A DNA stretch of 21,909 nucleotides from Parashewanella sp049608225 (lineage in GTDB: Bacteria > Pseudomonadota > Gammaproteobacteria > Enterobacterales > Shewanellaceae): NCBI GenBank assembly GCA_049608225.1, contig JBMYXI010000057.1, positions 1 through 21,909 of the forward strand, written 5' to 3'. Positions 16,307 to 21,909 of this stretch are shown piece after piece; within the stretch, counting starts at the first letter, position 1; every line of letters starts with the position of its first letter. Position numbers and translations under genes: made by a program. Below the pieces are notes generated by a model. The model made no database searches. It was not told where the DNA came from and saw only the letters and a program-made list of their open reading frames with translations.

Positions 16307-18535
16307 TTAAATCCCTTCTAACTTAAGTTCTGCAAAATACTCAGATAACAATTCTTTTACTTGAAAACCATTATCTAAAAATAATGCCTCGCGAAGGATC
16401 GCTTTTAATCTCGATAACTCGACTCGGCGAAACATATAGTTAACTTTAGCAATATTGCCGTGGTTCATACTTAATTTATCGCACCCCATAGCCAGTAATA
16501 AGGCAGCCCCCATAGGTTCACCCGCAAGTTCGCCACACACGCTCACATCTAACTGATGTTGTTTACTATCAAGCATGATCCGCTGCAATGCTCGTAGAAC
16601 ACCGGGATGATAACTGTCATAAAGACGACTAACGCGTGGATTATTCCTATCAACAGCTAATAAATATTGGGTTAAGTCGTTACTGCCTACTGAGATAAAG
16701 TCAACGCGCTGTGCCACTTGATCGAGCTGGTACACTAAACTTGGCACTTCAATCATGACGCCGATTTTCGGTAATGGAATGTCAACACCAAGTTCTGCGG
16801 AAATTTCATCATGGGCTTGATGGAAGTACTTTAATGCAAGATCGACTTCTTGCAGACTGCTCACCATAGGCAACAATATTTGTAACTGATTTCGGCCATA
16901 ATCGGCTTGCAACATAGCTCTTAACTGAATAAGCAGGATTTCAGGATGATCTAAAGACAATCGGATCCCACGCCAACCAAGAAATGGATTATCTTCATTG
17001 ATAGGGAAATAAGGTAATGCTTTATCTCCTCCAACATCAAGTGTTCGCATGACAACAGGCCGCTGAGGCATCATGTTAAGTACTTCAGAATAAAGGTGCA
17101 CTTGCTCTGGTTCACTGGGAAAACGATGTTGCAGCATAAATGGCACTTCAGTTCGGTATAAGCCAATGCCATCGGCTTCTTGCACCATTTCGTTTTGAAT
17201 ACCGGATAAGAGTCCTGCATTGACAAATAAACTGATTTTTTTGCCATCAAGTGTCACTGTTGGCTGGGAGATTTCATCGGTATATTTTTTTAGTCTGATT
17301 TTTTCAGCATGCAATAAGTTCTTATATTCACGCAACACCGATTTAGAGGGCGAAAGCAGTAATTGTCCTCTTTGCGCATTTAAGATCAGTAACTTACCTT
17401 CAATGTCTGCATGCAGTAACTTATCTATACCGACAATAGCTGGCACGCCCAAGGCTCTTGCCATAATTGCCGCATGGGAGTTCACTCCGCCAAATTCGGT
17501 TACAACACCTGCCAACTTATCTTGTGGAAATTCAGCCAGCATGGTGGCATCCGCTTCACGAGCGACAAGGATAACAGGCTCGGTAATTTCCAATTTTATT
17601 CGACCGGGTTCAATTAATTGGCGTAATACTTTTTGTCCAAGCTCACGAATATCGTTCGAGCGCTCTTTTAAATAAGGGTCTTGCATTTCATCAAATTGCT
17701 TAATAAAGCGTAACGAAACACGACTGACTGCTGACTCAGCGCTCCAGCCTAGTAACACTTCTTTTTCATATTCGCCGCCCAAACTGGCGTCTTCCAACAA
17801 CAATTTTAAGGCTGAAAAAATCGCTGCAACATCTTGATGCTGTTCATTATCAAATTTATGAGTCACATCATCTAAGAGATTACGAGTGCGAGTGATAGCT
17901 GAAGATAGTCGTTGATACTCTTGCTCTGCATTAACATTCGGTTTGTCTGGCTGTTCTAACGTTATTTGTCCACCTAAAACAAAAGCACGCGCAATAGCAA
18001 TGCCCGTCGATGCACTCTCACCTTCCATTAAGACTTGGCGGCGAGAGGCTTTAACCATCTCTTTCTGCTTAAGTCCACCAATCGCCAGCGATACTTGCGC
18101 TGCTAGCGTAAGTAAAAAAGCTTCTTCTTCCTCATCAAACTGCCTGAGTTCAACTTGTTGAACGGCAAGAACACCCAGCACTTGTTTACGATGAATGATC
18201 GGTACAGATAGTAGCGCTTGAAATTCTTCTTCTTTTACTTCTGGATAAGGCTTAAATTGTGGATGAGATTGCGCGTGAGCTAAATTTATTAGTTCTTCTC
18301 TTCGAGCAGTTAAACCAATTAAGCCTTGTGAGATTGGTACTTTAACCTTACCAACCGCACTCTTCTTTAAGCCATCCGTTGCCGACAAGATCAGCTTTTC
18401 ATTTTCAAGAATAAAGATTGAACAACATTGGGTATTCATCGCCAGTTTTGTTTCAGAAACAAGCACATTTAAGGCTTTTTCATAACTGGAAGCCGCTGCC
18501 ATATTTTGACTAATTTTCTTTAGTATTGTTAACAA
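16307..18535 (-). CDS. ptsP: PEP-protein phosphotransferase PtsP (EI-Ntr)
   Basis: First enzyme of the nitrogen phosphotransferase system: it takes phosphate from phosphoenolpyruvate and passes it to NPr. An N-terminal GAF domain spans about residues 1-160, with LLSVPIIHRKQVLGVLAVQQ typical of it. Then follow the EI domains: the phosphorylated histidine His354 in GGVNSHAAIMARALGVPAIVG, GIGLYRTEVPFM (about 457-468), TLDVGGDKALPYFP, NPFLGWRGIRLSLD, GSNDLTQYLLAVDRNNP, and the catalytic cysteine region SVCGELAGEP. Length 742 aa is like E. coli (748). The start is TTG at 18535: AAGGAGG lies 6 nt upstream, whereas the adjacent TTG at 18538 is only 3 nt away, and MLTILKKI then aligns with E. coli MLTRLREI. 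It follows rppH by 27 bp. Confidence 0.95.
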   Translation of the reverse strand: MLTILKKISQNMAAASSYEKALNVLVSETKLAMNTQCCSIFILENEKLILSATDGLKKSAVGKVKVPISQGLIGLTARREELINLAHAQSHPQFKPYPEVKEEEFQALLSVPIIHRKQVLGVLAVQQVELRQFDEEEEAFLLTLAAQVSLAIGGLKQKEMVKASRRQVLMEGESASTGIAIARAFVLGGQITLEQPDKPNVNAEQEYQRLSSAITRTRNLLDDVTHKFDNEQHQDVAAIFSALKLLLEDASLGGEYEKEVLLGWSAESAVSRVSLRFIKQFDEMQDPYLKERSNDIRELGQKVLRQLIEPGRIKLEITEPVILVAREADATMLAEFPQDKLAGVVTEFGGVNSHAAIMARALGVPAIVGIDKLLHADIEGKLLILNAQRGQLLLSPSKSVLREYKNLLHAEKIRLKKYTDEISQPTVTLDGKKISLFVNAGLLSGIQNEMVQEADGIGLYRTEVPFMLQHRFPSEPEQVHLYSEVLNMMPQRPVVMRTLDVGGDKALPYFPINEDNPFLGWRGIRLSLDHPEILLIQLRAMLQADYGRNQLQILLPMVSSLQEVDLALKYFHQAHDEISAELGVDIPLPKIGVMIEVPSLVYQLDQVAQRVDFISVGSNDLTQYLLAVDRNNPRVSRLYDSYHPGVLRALQRIMLDSKQHQLDVSVCGELAGEPMGAALLLAMGCDKLSMNHGNIAKVNYMFRRVELSRLKAILREALFLDNGFQVKELLSEYFAELKLEGI

Positions 18536-18562
18536 CAACAGCCTCCTTGTTAAAGGATAAGA

Positions 18563-19078
18563 TTAACGATGTTTAAACTGCTTCCTATGTGGATCTTTTT
18601 GCTGCAACGTCAATACAATTGGCGCGAACTCTTTCATTGCTTTACGATAAACATCGCGCTTAAACGATACAACTTGTCTTACGGGATACCAATAATTGAC
18701 CCAACGCCAATCATCAAATTCAGGGTGTGAAGAAGCCCCCAAATTAATTGCTTTCTCAGCACTCTGTAACTGAAGCAGGAACCACTTTTGTTTTTGCCCA
18801 ATACAGACAGGCTTACTGTCGTGGCGAACCAGTCGTCTGGGCAAGCGATAACGTAACCATGAACGAGTCGTTGCTAAAATGCTCACATGTTCAGGCAATA
18901 ATCCCACTTCTTCATATAACTCTCGGAACATAGCTTGTTCAGCAGACTCGCCATCATCCATGCCACCTTGTGGAAATTGCCACGAATGTTGTCCAAATCG
19001 TCTGGCCCACATTACTTGACCCAATTTGTTACAGATAATGATGCCCACATTTGCGCGAAAGCCGTCACTATCAATCAC
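18563..19078 (-). CDS. rppH: RNA pyrophosphohydrolase RppH (Nudix)
   Basis: Removes pyrophosphate from the 5' end of triphosphorylated mRNA, which triggers RNase E-dependent decay. The Nudix box is GGMDDGESAEQAMFRELYEEVGL (about residues 38-60). The flanking ANVGIIICNKLGQVMWARRFGQHSWQFPQ and RLVRHDSKPVCIGQKQKWFLLQL are nearly those of E. coli RppH. The start is GTG at 19078, with GGAG 5 nt upstream; the ATG two bases earlier leads at once to a stop. The 171-aa length is close to E. coli (176). It is first of an rppH-ptsP transcription unit and divergent from mutH, the same arrangement as in E. coli. Confidence 0.97.
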   Translation of the reverse strand: MIDSDGFRANVGIIICNKLGQVMWARRFGQHSWQFPQGGMDDGESAEQAMFRELYEEVGLLPEHVSILATTRSWLRYRLPRRLVRHDSKPVCIGQKQKWFLLQLQSAEKAINLGASSHPEFDDWRWVNYWYPVRQVVSFKRDVYRKAMKEFAPIVLTLQQKDPHRKQFKHR

Positions 19079-19220
19079 ATGGACTCCAAATTTTCATTTA
19101 ATATATAGAATGATTGTTTCATAAAGCCTGCCCAGCAGCAAACCTATATTTATCAACAAAATTGAATAAACACTTACATTTTATTAATTTATCAACAGAT
19201 ATTAACTCCACCTACGGATA

Positions 19221-19243
19221 TTATCCACAAAATCTGTGGATAT
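19221..19243. promoter_or_regulatory. Inverted pair of DnaA boxes
   Basis: TTATCCACA at 19221-19229 (perfect consensus) faces TGTGGATAT at 19235-19243 (one mismatch on the reverse strand), with 5 bp between. Closely spaced, oppositely oriented DnaA boxes are the core arrangement described for DnaA-reactivating sequences. Both flanks extend the symmetry (TCCACA/TGTGGA). Confidence 0.6.
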
Positions 19244-19452
19244 CTCTGTTTGCAACTCATTAAAACTCATAATAAGTGTAGTTAAGCCTTATAAAAAATC
19301 AACTATAAAAAACATCCAACTTCCAAATTTAAACCTTAAAAATCAACAACTAAAAACAACAAAGAATGCAAAGAAAAACTAAATAAAAATCGAGAGAGCA
19401 AAAAACAACCAACGCTTTACCGAGTTAAAATTCATGAAAAAACATAGCTGAG

Positions 19453-19461
19453 TTATTCACA
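19453..19461 (+). promoter_or_regulatory. DnaA box TTATTCACA
   Basis: TTATTCACA fits the relaxed consensus TTATNCACA. It lies 9 bp before the AT-rich/T-run segment 19471-19480 and the two close GATC sites. Confidence 0.55.
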
Positions 19462-19570
19462 TAAAATTGATATTTTTTTTCGATCTTGGCGATCTTTTAC
19501 ACCAAAAGCAATTGACTAATTGATAAAACTGAACTAACAACACACAAATCTAAAAGTTATCCAACTAATT

Positions 19571-19579
19571 TGTGGATAA
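19571..19579 (-). promoter_or_regulatory. DnaA box TTATCCACA (reverse strand)
   Basis: TGTGGATAA on the plus strand is the perfect consensus box on the minus strand. A partial box TTATCCAAC lies just before it at 19557-19565 in the opposite orientation, so this too is a facing pair, with 5 bp between. Confidence 0.6.
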
Positions 19580-19810
19580 CACTGTGAGAAAGCTAAGGGA
19601 TTCTATTGAATGAAATCGCTTAAGTCATAAAAACTATAAAAATACCTTGCTAAGCTCATGTAAAATCAGCTTCTGGTGACATGCAGCTTTCAAAAACTAT
19701 ACACAACCACAGACCGATCAAATTTTAACCACAGATAAGGTACGACTTACATTAAATTCTGATAGACTAATTTGATGTATTGCTCTTATTTCTAAGTTTT
19801 GCAGATAAAC

Positions 19811-20476
19811 ATGAACCCCATACCAACATCATTAGATGAATTACTCGCGCGTGCAGATAACATTGCAGGTCTCACCCTAGGTCAATTAGCTCAATTAAAC
19901 AAACAAGCTGTGCCTGAGAATCTTAAACGTGATAAAGGTTGGGTAGGTCAATTAATTGAACGTGAACTTGGTGCCATCGCAGGATCAAAACCTCAACAAG
20001 ATTTTATTCATCTTGGAGTTGAACTTAAAACAATTCCAATTAACGCTAACGGAACACCATTAGAGACGACTTTTGTTACCACAACACCACTAATAGAAAT
20101 AAGCGGCTTGCGCTTTGATGACAGTGTGCTCTTTCATAAACTTCAACGAGTATTATGGGTACCGATTGAAGGTGATCGCCAAATTCCCATTTGCGATCGA
20201 CGAATAGGCACGCCTTTTTTATGGCGACCGAATTCGACACAATTAAGGCAACTTAAGCAAGATTGGGAAGAAATCATGGAGCTTATTGCATTAGGTAAAG
20301 TGACATCGATAACAGCAAGACACGGAGAAGTGTTGCAACTTAGACCGAAAGCGGCAAACAGTAAAAGCTTGACGGAAAGTATTGCAGAGAATGGGGCAAC
20401 CCAACTGACAAATCCTAGGGGATTTTATTTGAAAACTCAATTCACTAGCCAAATTTTAGCGGAGCAATTTGGTTAA
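19811..20476 (+). CDS. mutH: DNA mismatch repair endonuclease MutH
   Basis: Nicks the unmethylated strand at hemimethylated GATC sites after activation by MutS-MutL. The active-site residues Glu50, Asp64, Glu71 and Lys73 are all present (QLIE...DFIHLGVELKTIP), and PENLKRDKGWVGQLIE, LETTFVTTTPL, LWVPIEGDRQIP and SITARHGEVLQLRPKAAN match E. coli MutH closely. I chose ATG at 19811 (221 aa); the frame also contains a TTG at 19799, but no better ribosome site goes with it. E. coli MutH has 229 aa. Its presence implies Dam methylation at GATC in this organism. It is divergent from rppH and convergent with the lipoprotein gene. Confidence 0.95.
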   Translation: MNPIPTSLDELLARADNIAGLTLGQLAQLNKQAVPENLKRDKGWVGQLIERELGAIAGSKPQQDFIHLGVELKTIPINANGTPLETTFVTTTPLIEISGLRFDDSVLFHKLQRVLWVPIEGDRQIPICDRRIGTPFLWRPNSTQLRQLKQDWEEIMELIALGKVTSITARHGEVLQLRPKAANSKSLTESIAENGATQLTNPRGFYLKTQFTSQILAEQFG

Positions 20477-20506
20477 GCAGCAAAATCCACATCTTGCTGC
20501 TTTGAA
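20475..20506. terminator. Terminator between mutH and lipoprotein gene
   Basis: Perfect 9-bp stem AAGCAGCAA (20475-20483) / TTGCTGCTT (20494-20502), 10-nt loop, followed by a short TTT on the plus strand. It begins at the mutH stop codon and ends 8 bp before the end of the convergent gene, so it probably serves mutH and perhaps both. Confidence 0.7.
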
Positions 20507-20510
20507 TTGA

Positions 20511-21071
20511 TCACTTGGCTTCAGGTTTTGGTGGGAAGTTACTTAGCAACTGAGTAATTGACTTTTGTACTGCTTGAGCTTTTTGTTGCGGTGATTTGGC
20601 CTTTCTAACCAACTCAGAAATCGCACCACGCCAAACCAGTTTACCTGTTTTATTATCAACTAAATCAATAAATAATGTCCCAACTTGATACTCACGAACT
20701 TGTGTTTGGGTTTGAGTACTGCCGCCCCACCACCAATTTGGACCATAATAAGGTCGATAACCAAAGCTTGAATTGAAGGTATCAACATCAATTTTGTTAT
20801 CCACTTTGGTAAAGTAATTCACCAGTAAATCCGCTGACTTGTTATCAACAAGAGCGATCCCTTTGGCTGCCAATTGCGAATCAACGGCTTGATGAATACG
20901 CTGCTCCATCAGTCCATCTCGATGGTACCCTTCTGCATCTTTGGCTTTGACAATCCATGCGTAAGTTTTGAATTGTGCAAAGTTGGTTTGAGGATCGTAA
21001 TCCCAATTTCCTTTAATGGAGCTACAAGCGGTTAAGCTTAATAGTGTAAGTAACACAAATAACCTTTTCAT
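20511..21071 (-). CDS. DUF4136-type lipoprotein, 186 aa
   Basis: Exported lipoprotein: MKRLFVLLTLLSLTAC gives a signal peptide with lipobox LTAC, Cys16 being the lipidation site; the next residues SS favour the outer membrane by the Lol +2 rule. The start of the mature domain, GNWDYDPQTNFAQFKTYAWI, is the hallmark of DUF4136 proteins, as are the later DLLVNYF segment and GTLFIDLVDNKTGKLVWRGA. A Trp/Gly/Tyr-rich insert (YGPNWWWGG) lies in the middle. The ATG has AGGA 7 nt upstream. The molecular role of the family is not known to me. The gene is alone and convergent with mutH. Confidence 0.88.
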   Translation of the reverse strand: MKRLFVLLTLLSLTACSSIKGNWDYDPQTNFAQFKTYAWIVKAKDAEGYHRDGLMEQRIHQAVDSQLAAKGIALVDNKSADLLVNYFTKVDNKIDVDTFNSSFGYRPYYGPNWWWGGSTQTQTQVREYQVGTLFIDLVDNKTGKLVWRGAISELVRKAKSPQQKAQAVQKSITQLLSNFPPKPEAK

Positions 21072-21176
21072 AACAAAGTCCTACCAGTCAGAATAATTTC
21101 AGCTTACATCGCAATGAGTTATTCGACAAACACAATCGACGATAATTCAATATTAATTAACATCAATTAATAGTGT

Positions 21177-21213
21177 TTGACAACAAGCAATATGTAAATG
21201 ATAATAATTATCA
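21177..21213 (+). promoter_or_regulatory. Consensus promoter overlapped by perfect Fur box
   Basis: -35 TTGACA (21177-21182), 17-bp spacer, -10 GATAAT (21200-21205). TGATAATAATTATCA at 21199-21213 is a perfect 7-1-7 Fur palindrome (TGATAATNATTATCA) lying over the -10 and the expected start near 21212. With iron plentiful, Fur would block polymerase; with iron scarce, the downstream small gene would be on. This is one of the clearest regulatory sites in the window. Confidence 0.85.
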
Positions 21214-21237
21214 CTTGCCACCATTTAGGGGAACATA

Positions 21238-21552
21238 ATGCTTTGGATCGTTACTGCTGTTTTAATTGGCACCATTACCTTTATTTGGACTCCTCAAACT
21301 GAGTCGTCAATTAACACTATCGATCCGTTAACCAAACTAAGCGCTAACCTATCCTATATACTTGTTTCATTAACGCTAGTCGGTGGCATTATTTGTTGTC
21401 TTGCAATCTATGACTCCGCAACACCCACCAGCTTTGCCGCTTTAGGTTTCACTCTCACTTCCGCTTGTATTGCGACACCTAAATTACATCGATTTATCCT
21501 ACCCAGTGCTATCGCCACCGCCGTTTTATTGCTATCCATCGTCATCAATTGA
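21238..21552 (+). CDS. Small membrane protein, 104 aa, Fur-regulated
   Basis: I do not recognise the family. The protein is very hydrophobic, with about four spans: residues 2-17, 33-55, 63-80 and 86-103. A polar loop of about 14 residues (TPQTESSINTIDPL) lies between the first two. The pair Cys52-Cys53 is in span 2. The ribosome site AGGGGA is 5-6 nt before the ATG. The promoter carries a perfect Fur operator, so production in iron limitation is expected. No iron transport gene adjoins it. yciH starts 62 bp downstream on the same strand and may share the transcript. A role in metal or membrane homeostasis is inference only. Confidence 0.75.
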   Translation: MLWIVTAVLIGTITFIWTPQTESSINTIDPLTKLSANLSYILVSLTLVGGIICCLAIYDSATPTSFAALGFTLTSACIATPKLHRFILPSAIATAVLLLSIVIN

Positions 21553-21564
21553 TTTGGGCTTTAT

Positions 21565-21607
21565 TTAAGGATTTGATAAACTTTAATTAGAACTGACTAA
21601 TCCTTAA
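21565..21607 (+). repeat. Inverted repeat in front of yciH
   Basis: Perfect 9-bp arms TTAAGGATT (21565-21573) and AATCCTTAA (21599-21607), 25-nt loop. The right arm occupies the Shine-Dalgarno zone of yciH (8 nt before the ATG) and has no ribosome-site character itself, while the left arm contains AAGGA. It could be a weak terminator of the small membrane gene or a leader structure for yciH. Confidence 0.4.
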
Positions 21608-21614
21608 TAAAATA

Positions 21615-21909
21615 ATGAACAATTCAGATTTTTCTTTAGTATATAGCACAGAGACAGGTAGAATTTCTCAACAACAGACTCAAGTAACGGCCCCGAAAGG
21701 TGATGGTATCATCAGAATTCATAGGGATAGTAAGGGCCGCAAAGGCAAAGGCGTTTCTGTTATAAGAGGCCTTGAATTAGAAGCCAGTGACTTAAAAGCT
21801 CTTGCTCAAAAATTAAAGAAACAATGTGGCTGCGGTGGCACTGTAAAAGATTTCAATATTGAAGTACAAACTGACAACCGTGAACAAATTAAGTCTATAC
21901 TGGATAAAC
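21615..21909 (+). CDS. yciH: YciH, SUI1/eIF1-like translation factor, 3' end outside window
   Basis: Bacterial relative of eIF1/SUI1; E. coli YciH has been linked to fidelity of start-site selection and translation inhibition in stress. The 98 codons seen read MNNSDFSLVYSTETGR, then PKGDGIIRIHRDSKGRKGKGVSVIRGLEL and LKKQCGCGGTVKD, almost the E. coli protein. The CGCGGTVKD segment is the core of the SUI1 domain. About 10 further residues are expected beyond the window edge. ATG at 21615 fits the family start, but no Shine-Dalgarno is visible; the region just before it is one arm of an inverted repeat. Confidence 0.93.
   Translation, partial: MNNSDFSLVYSTETGRISQQQTQVTAPKGDGIIRIHRDSKGRKGKGVSVIRGLELEASDLKALAQKLKKQCGCGGTVKDFNIEVQTDNREQIKSILDK

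Larger units (their letters stand above)
19079..19810. other. AT-rich intergenic region with DnaA-box cluster (DARS2-like candidate)
   Basis: 730 bp without a gene between divergent rppH and mutH. It holds three matches to the DnaA box TTATNCACA (19221-19229; 19453-19461; 19571-19579 reversed). One-mismatch copies are at 19150-19158, 19189-19197, 19235-19243 (reversed), 19697-19705 and 19725-19733. Other elements are a T-run TATTTTTTTT at 19471-19480, two GATC sites 9 bp apart (19482 and 19491), a third GATC at 19716, and a 77-base stretch with no G on the plus strand (19287-19363). The promoters of both flanking genes must also be here. A role in binding DnaA is inferred. E. coli DARS2, as I recall, lies beside mutH. 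Confidence 0.6.

Noticed and set aside
17220..17675. 151-codon plus-strand frame inside ptsP.
   Set aside because: It is antisense to the conserved PtsP catalytic core; the opposite frame is clearly the real gene.
19079..19810. Main chromosomal origin oriC.
   Set aside because: Gammaproteobacterial oriC is normally beside mnmG/mioC or dnaA, not between rppH and mutH. An accessory DnaA-binding locus explains the boxes better.
21149..21169. AT-only inverted repeat ATTAATT / AATTAAT upstream of the Fur promoter.
   Set aside because: Low-complexity AT sequence of this kind arises easily by chance in intergenic DNA.

Overview
The window reads as chromosomal DNA of a marine-type gammaproteobacterium, probably of the Alteromonadales (Shewanella/Psychrobium/Colwellia-like). 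The reasons are moderate GC content, the conserved block mutH / rppH-ptsP-TSUP-lgt-thyA, E. coli-like RppH, MutH and YciH sequences, and Gram-negative envelope proteins (porin, lipoprotein, lipobox and signal peptides). I see no tRNA, rRNA, CRISPR array, insertion sequence or phage gene.

Layout. (1) 1-1340: 3' part of a sodium:alanine-type (AGCS) symporter, convergent with a 527-residue ankyrin-repeat protein (1368-2951, minus). (2) 3192-8307, all minus strand: a cobalamin acquisition cluster read in the order unknown 245-aa protein, cobC, btuD, btuC, cobO, btuF, MAPEG-family membrane protein. Most junctions from btuD to btuF overlap, and the cluster ends at a structured terminator at about 3111-3157. 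Imported corrinoid would be bound by BtuF, moved by BtuCD, adenosylated by CobO and dephosphorylated in nucleotide-loop assembly by CobC. (3) 8373-8884, minus: what looks like a decayed gene for a small secreted protein. (4) 9036-11815, plus: an MHS-type MFS transporter and, after 329 bp, an outer-membrane porin whose upstream region has a perfect FNR-type palindrome placed as in a class II activator promoter. (5) 11891-14397, minus: TSUP permease, lgt and thyA, with lgt and thyA overlapping by 4 bp. (6) 14693-16135, plus: a 480-aa secreted protein of unknown family, sitting in the opposite orientation inside the otherwise conserved rppH-ptsP-TSUP-lgt-thyA block. (7) 16307-19078, minus: ptsP and rppH. 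(8) 19079-19810: a 730-bp AT-rich intergenic region with at least three consensus DnaA boxes, one in a tight inverted pair, plus several near-matches. (9) 19811-20476: mutH, convergent with a DUF4136 lipoprotein (20511-21071). (10) 21238-21552: a small multi-span membrane protein under a consensus promoter covered by a perfect Fur operator, followed by the 5' part of yciH (SUI1 family), which runs off the window.

The most interesting signal is the DnaA-box cluster between rppH and mutH. From memory, the E. coli DnaA-reactivating sequence DARS2 lies next to mutH, so this may be the equivalent chromosomal locus controlling replication initiation. The Fur-controlled small membrane protein, the FNR-controlled porin and the inserted 480-aa secreted protein are the next best leads.
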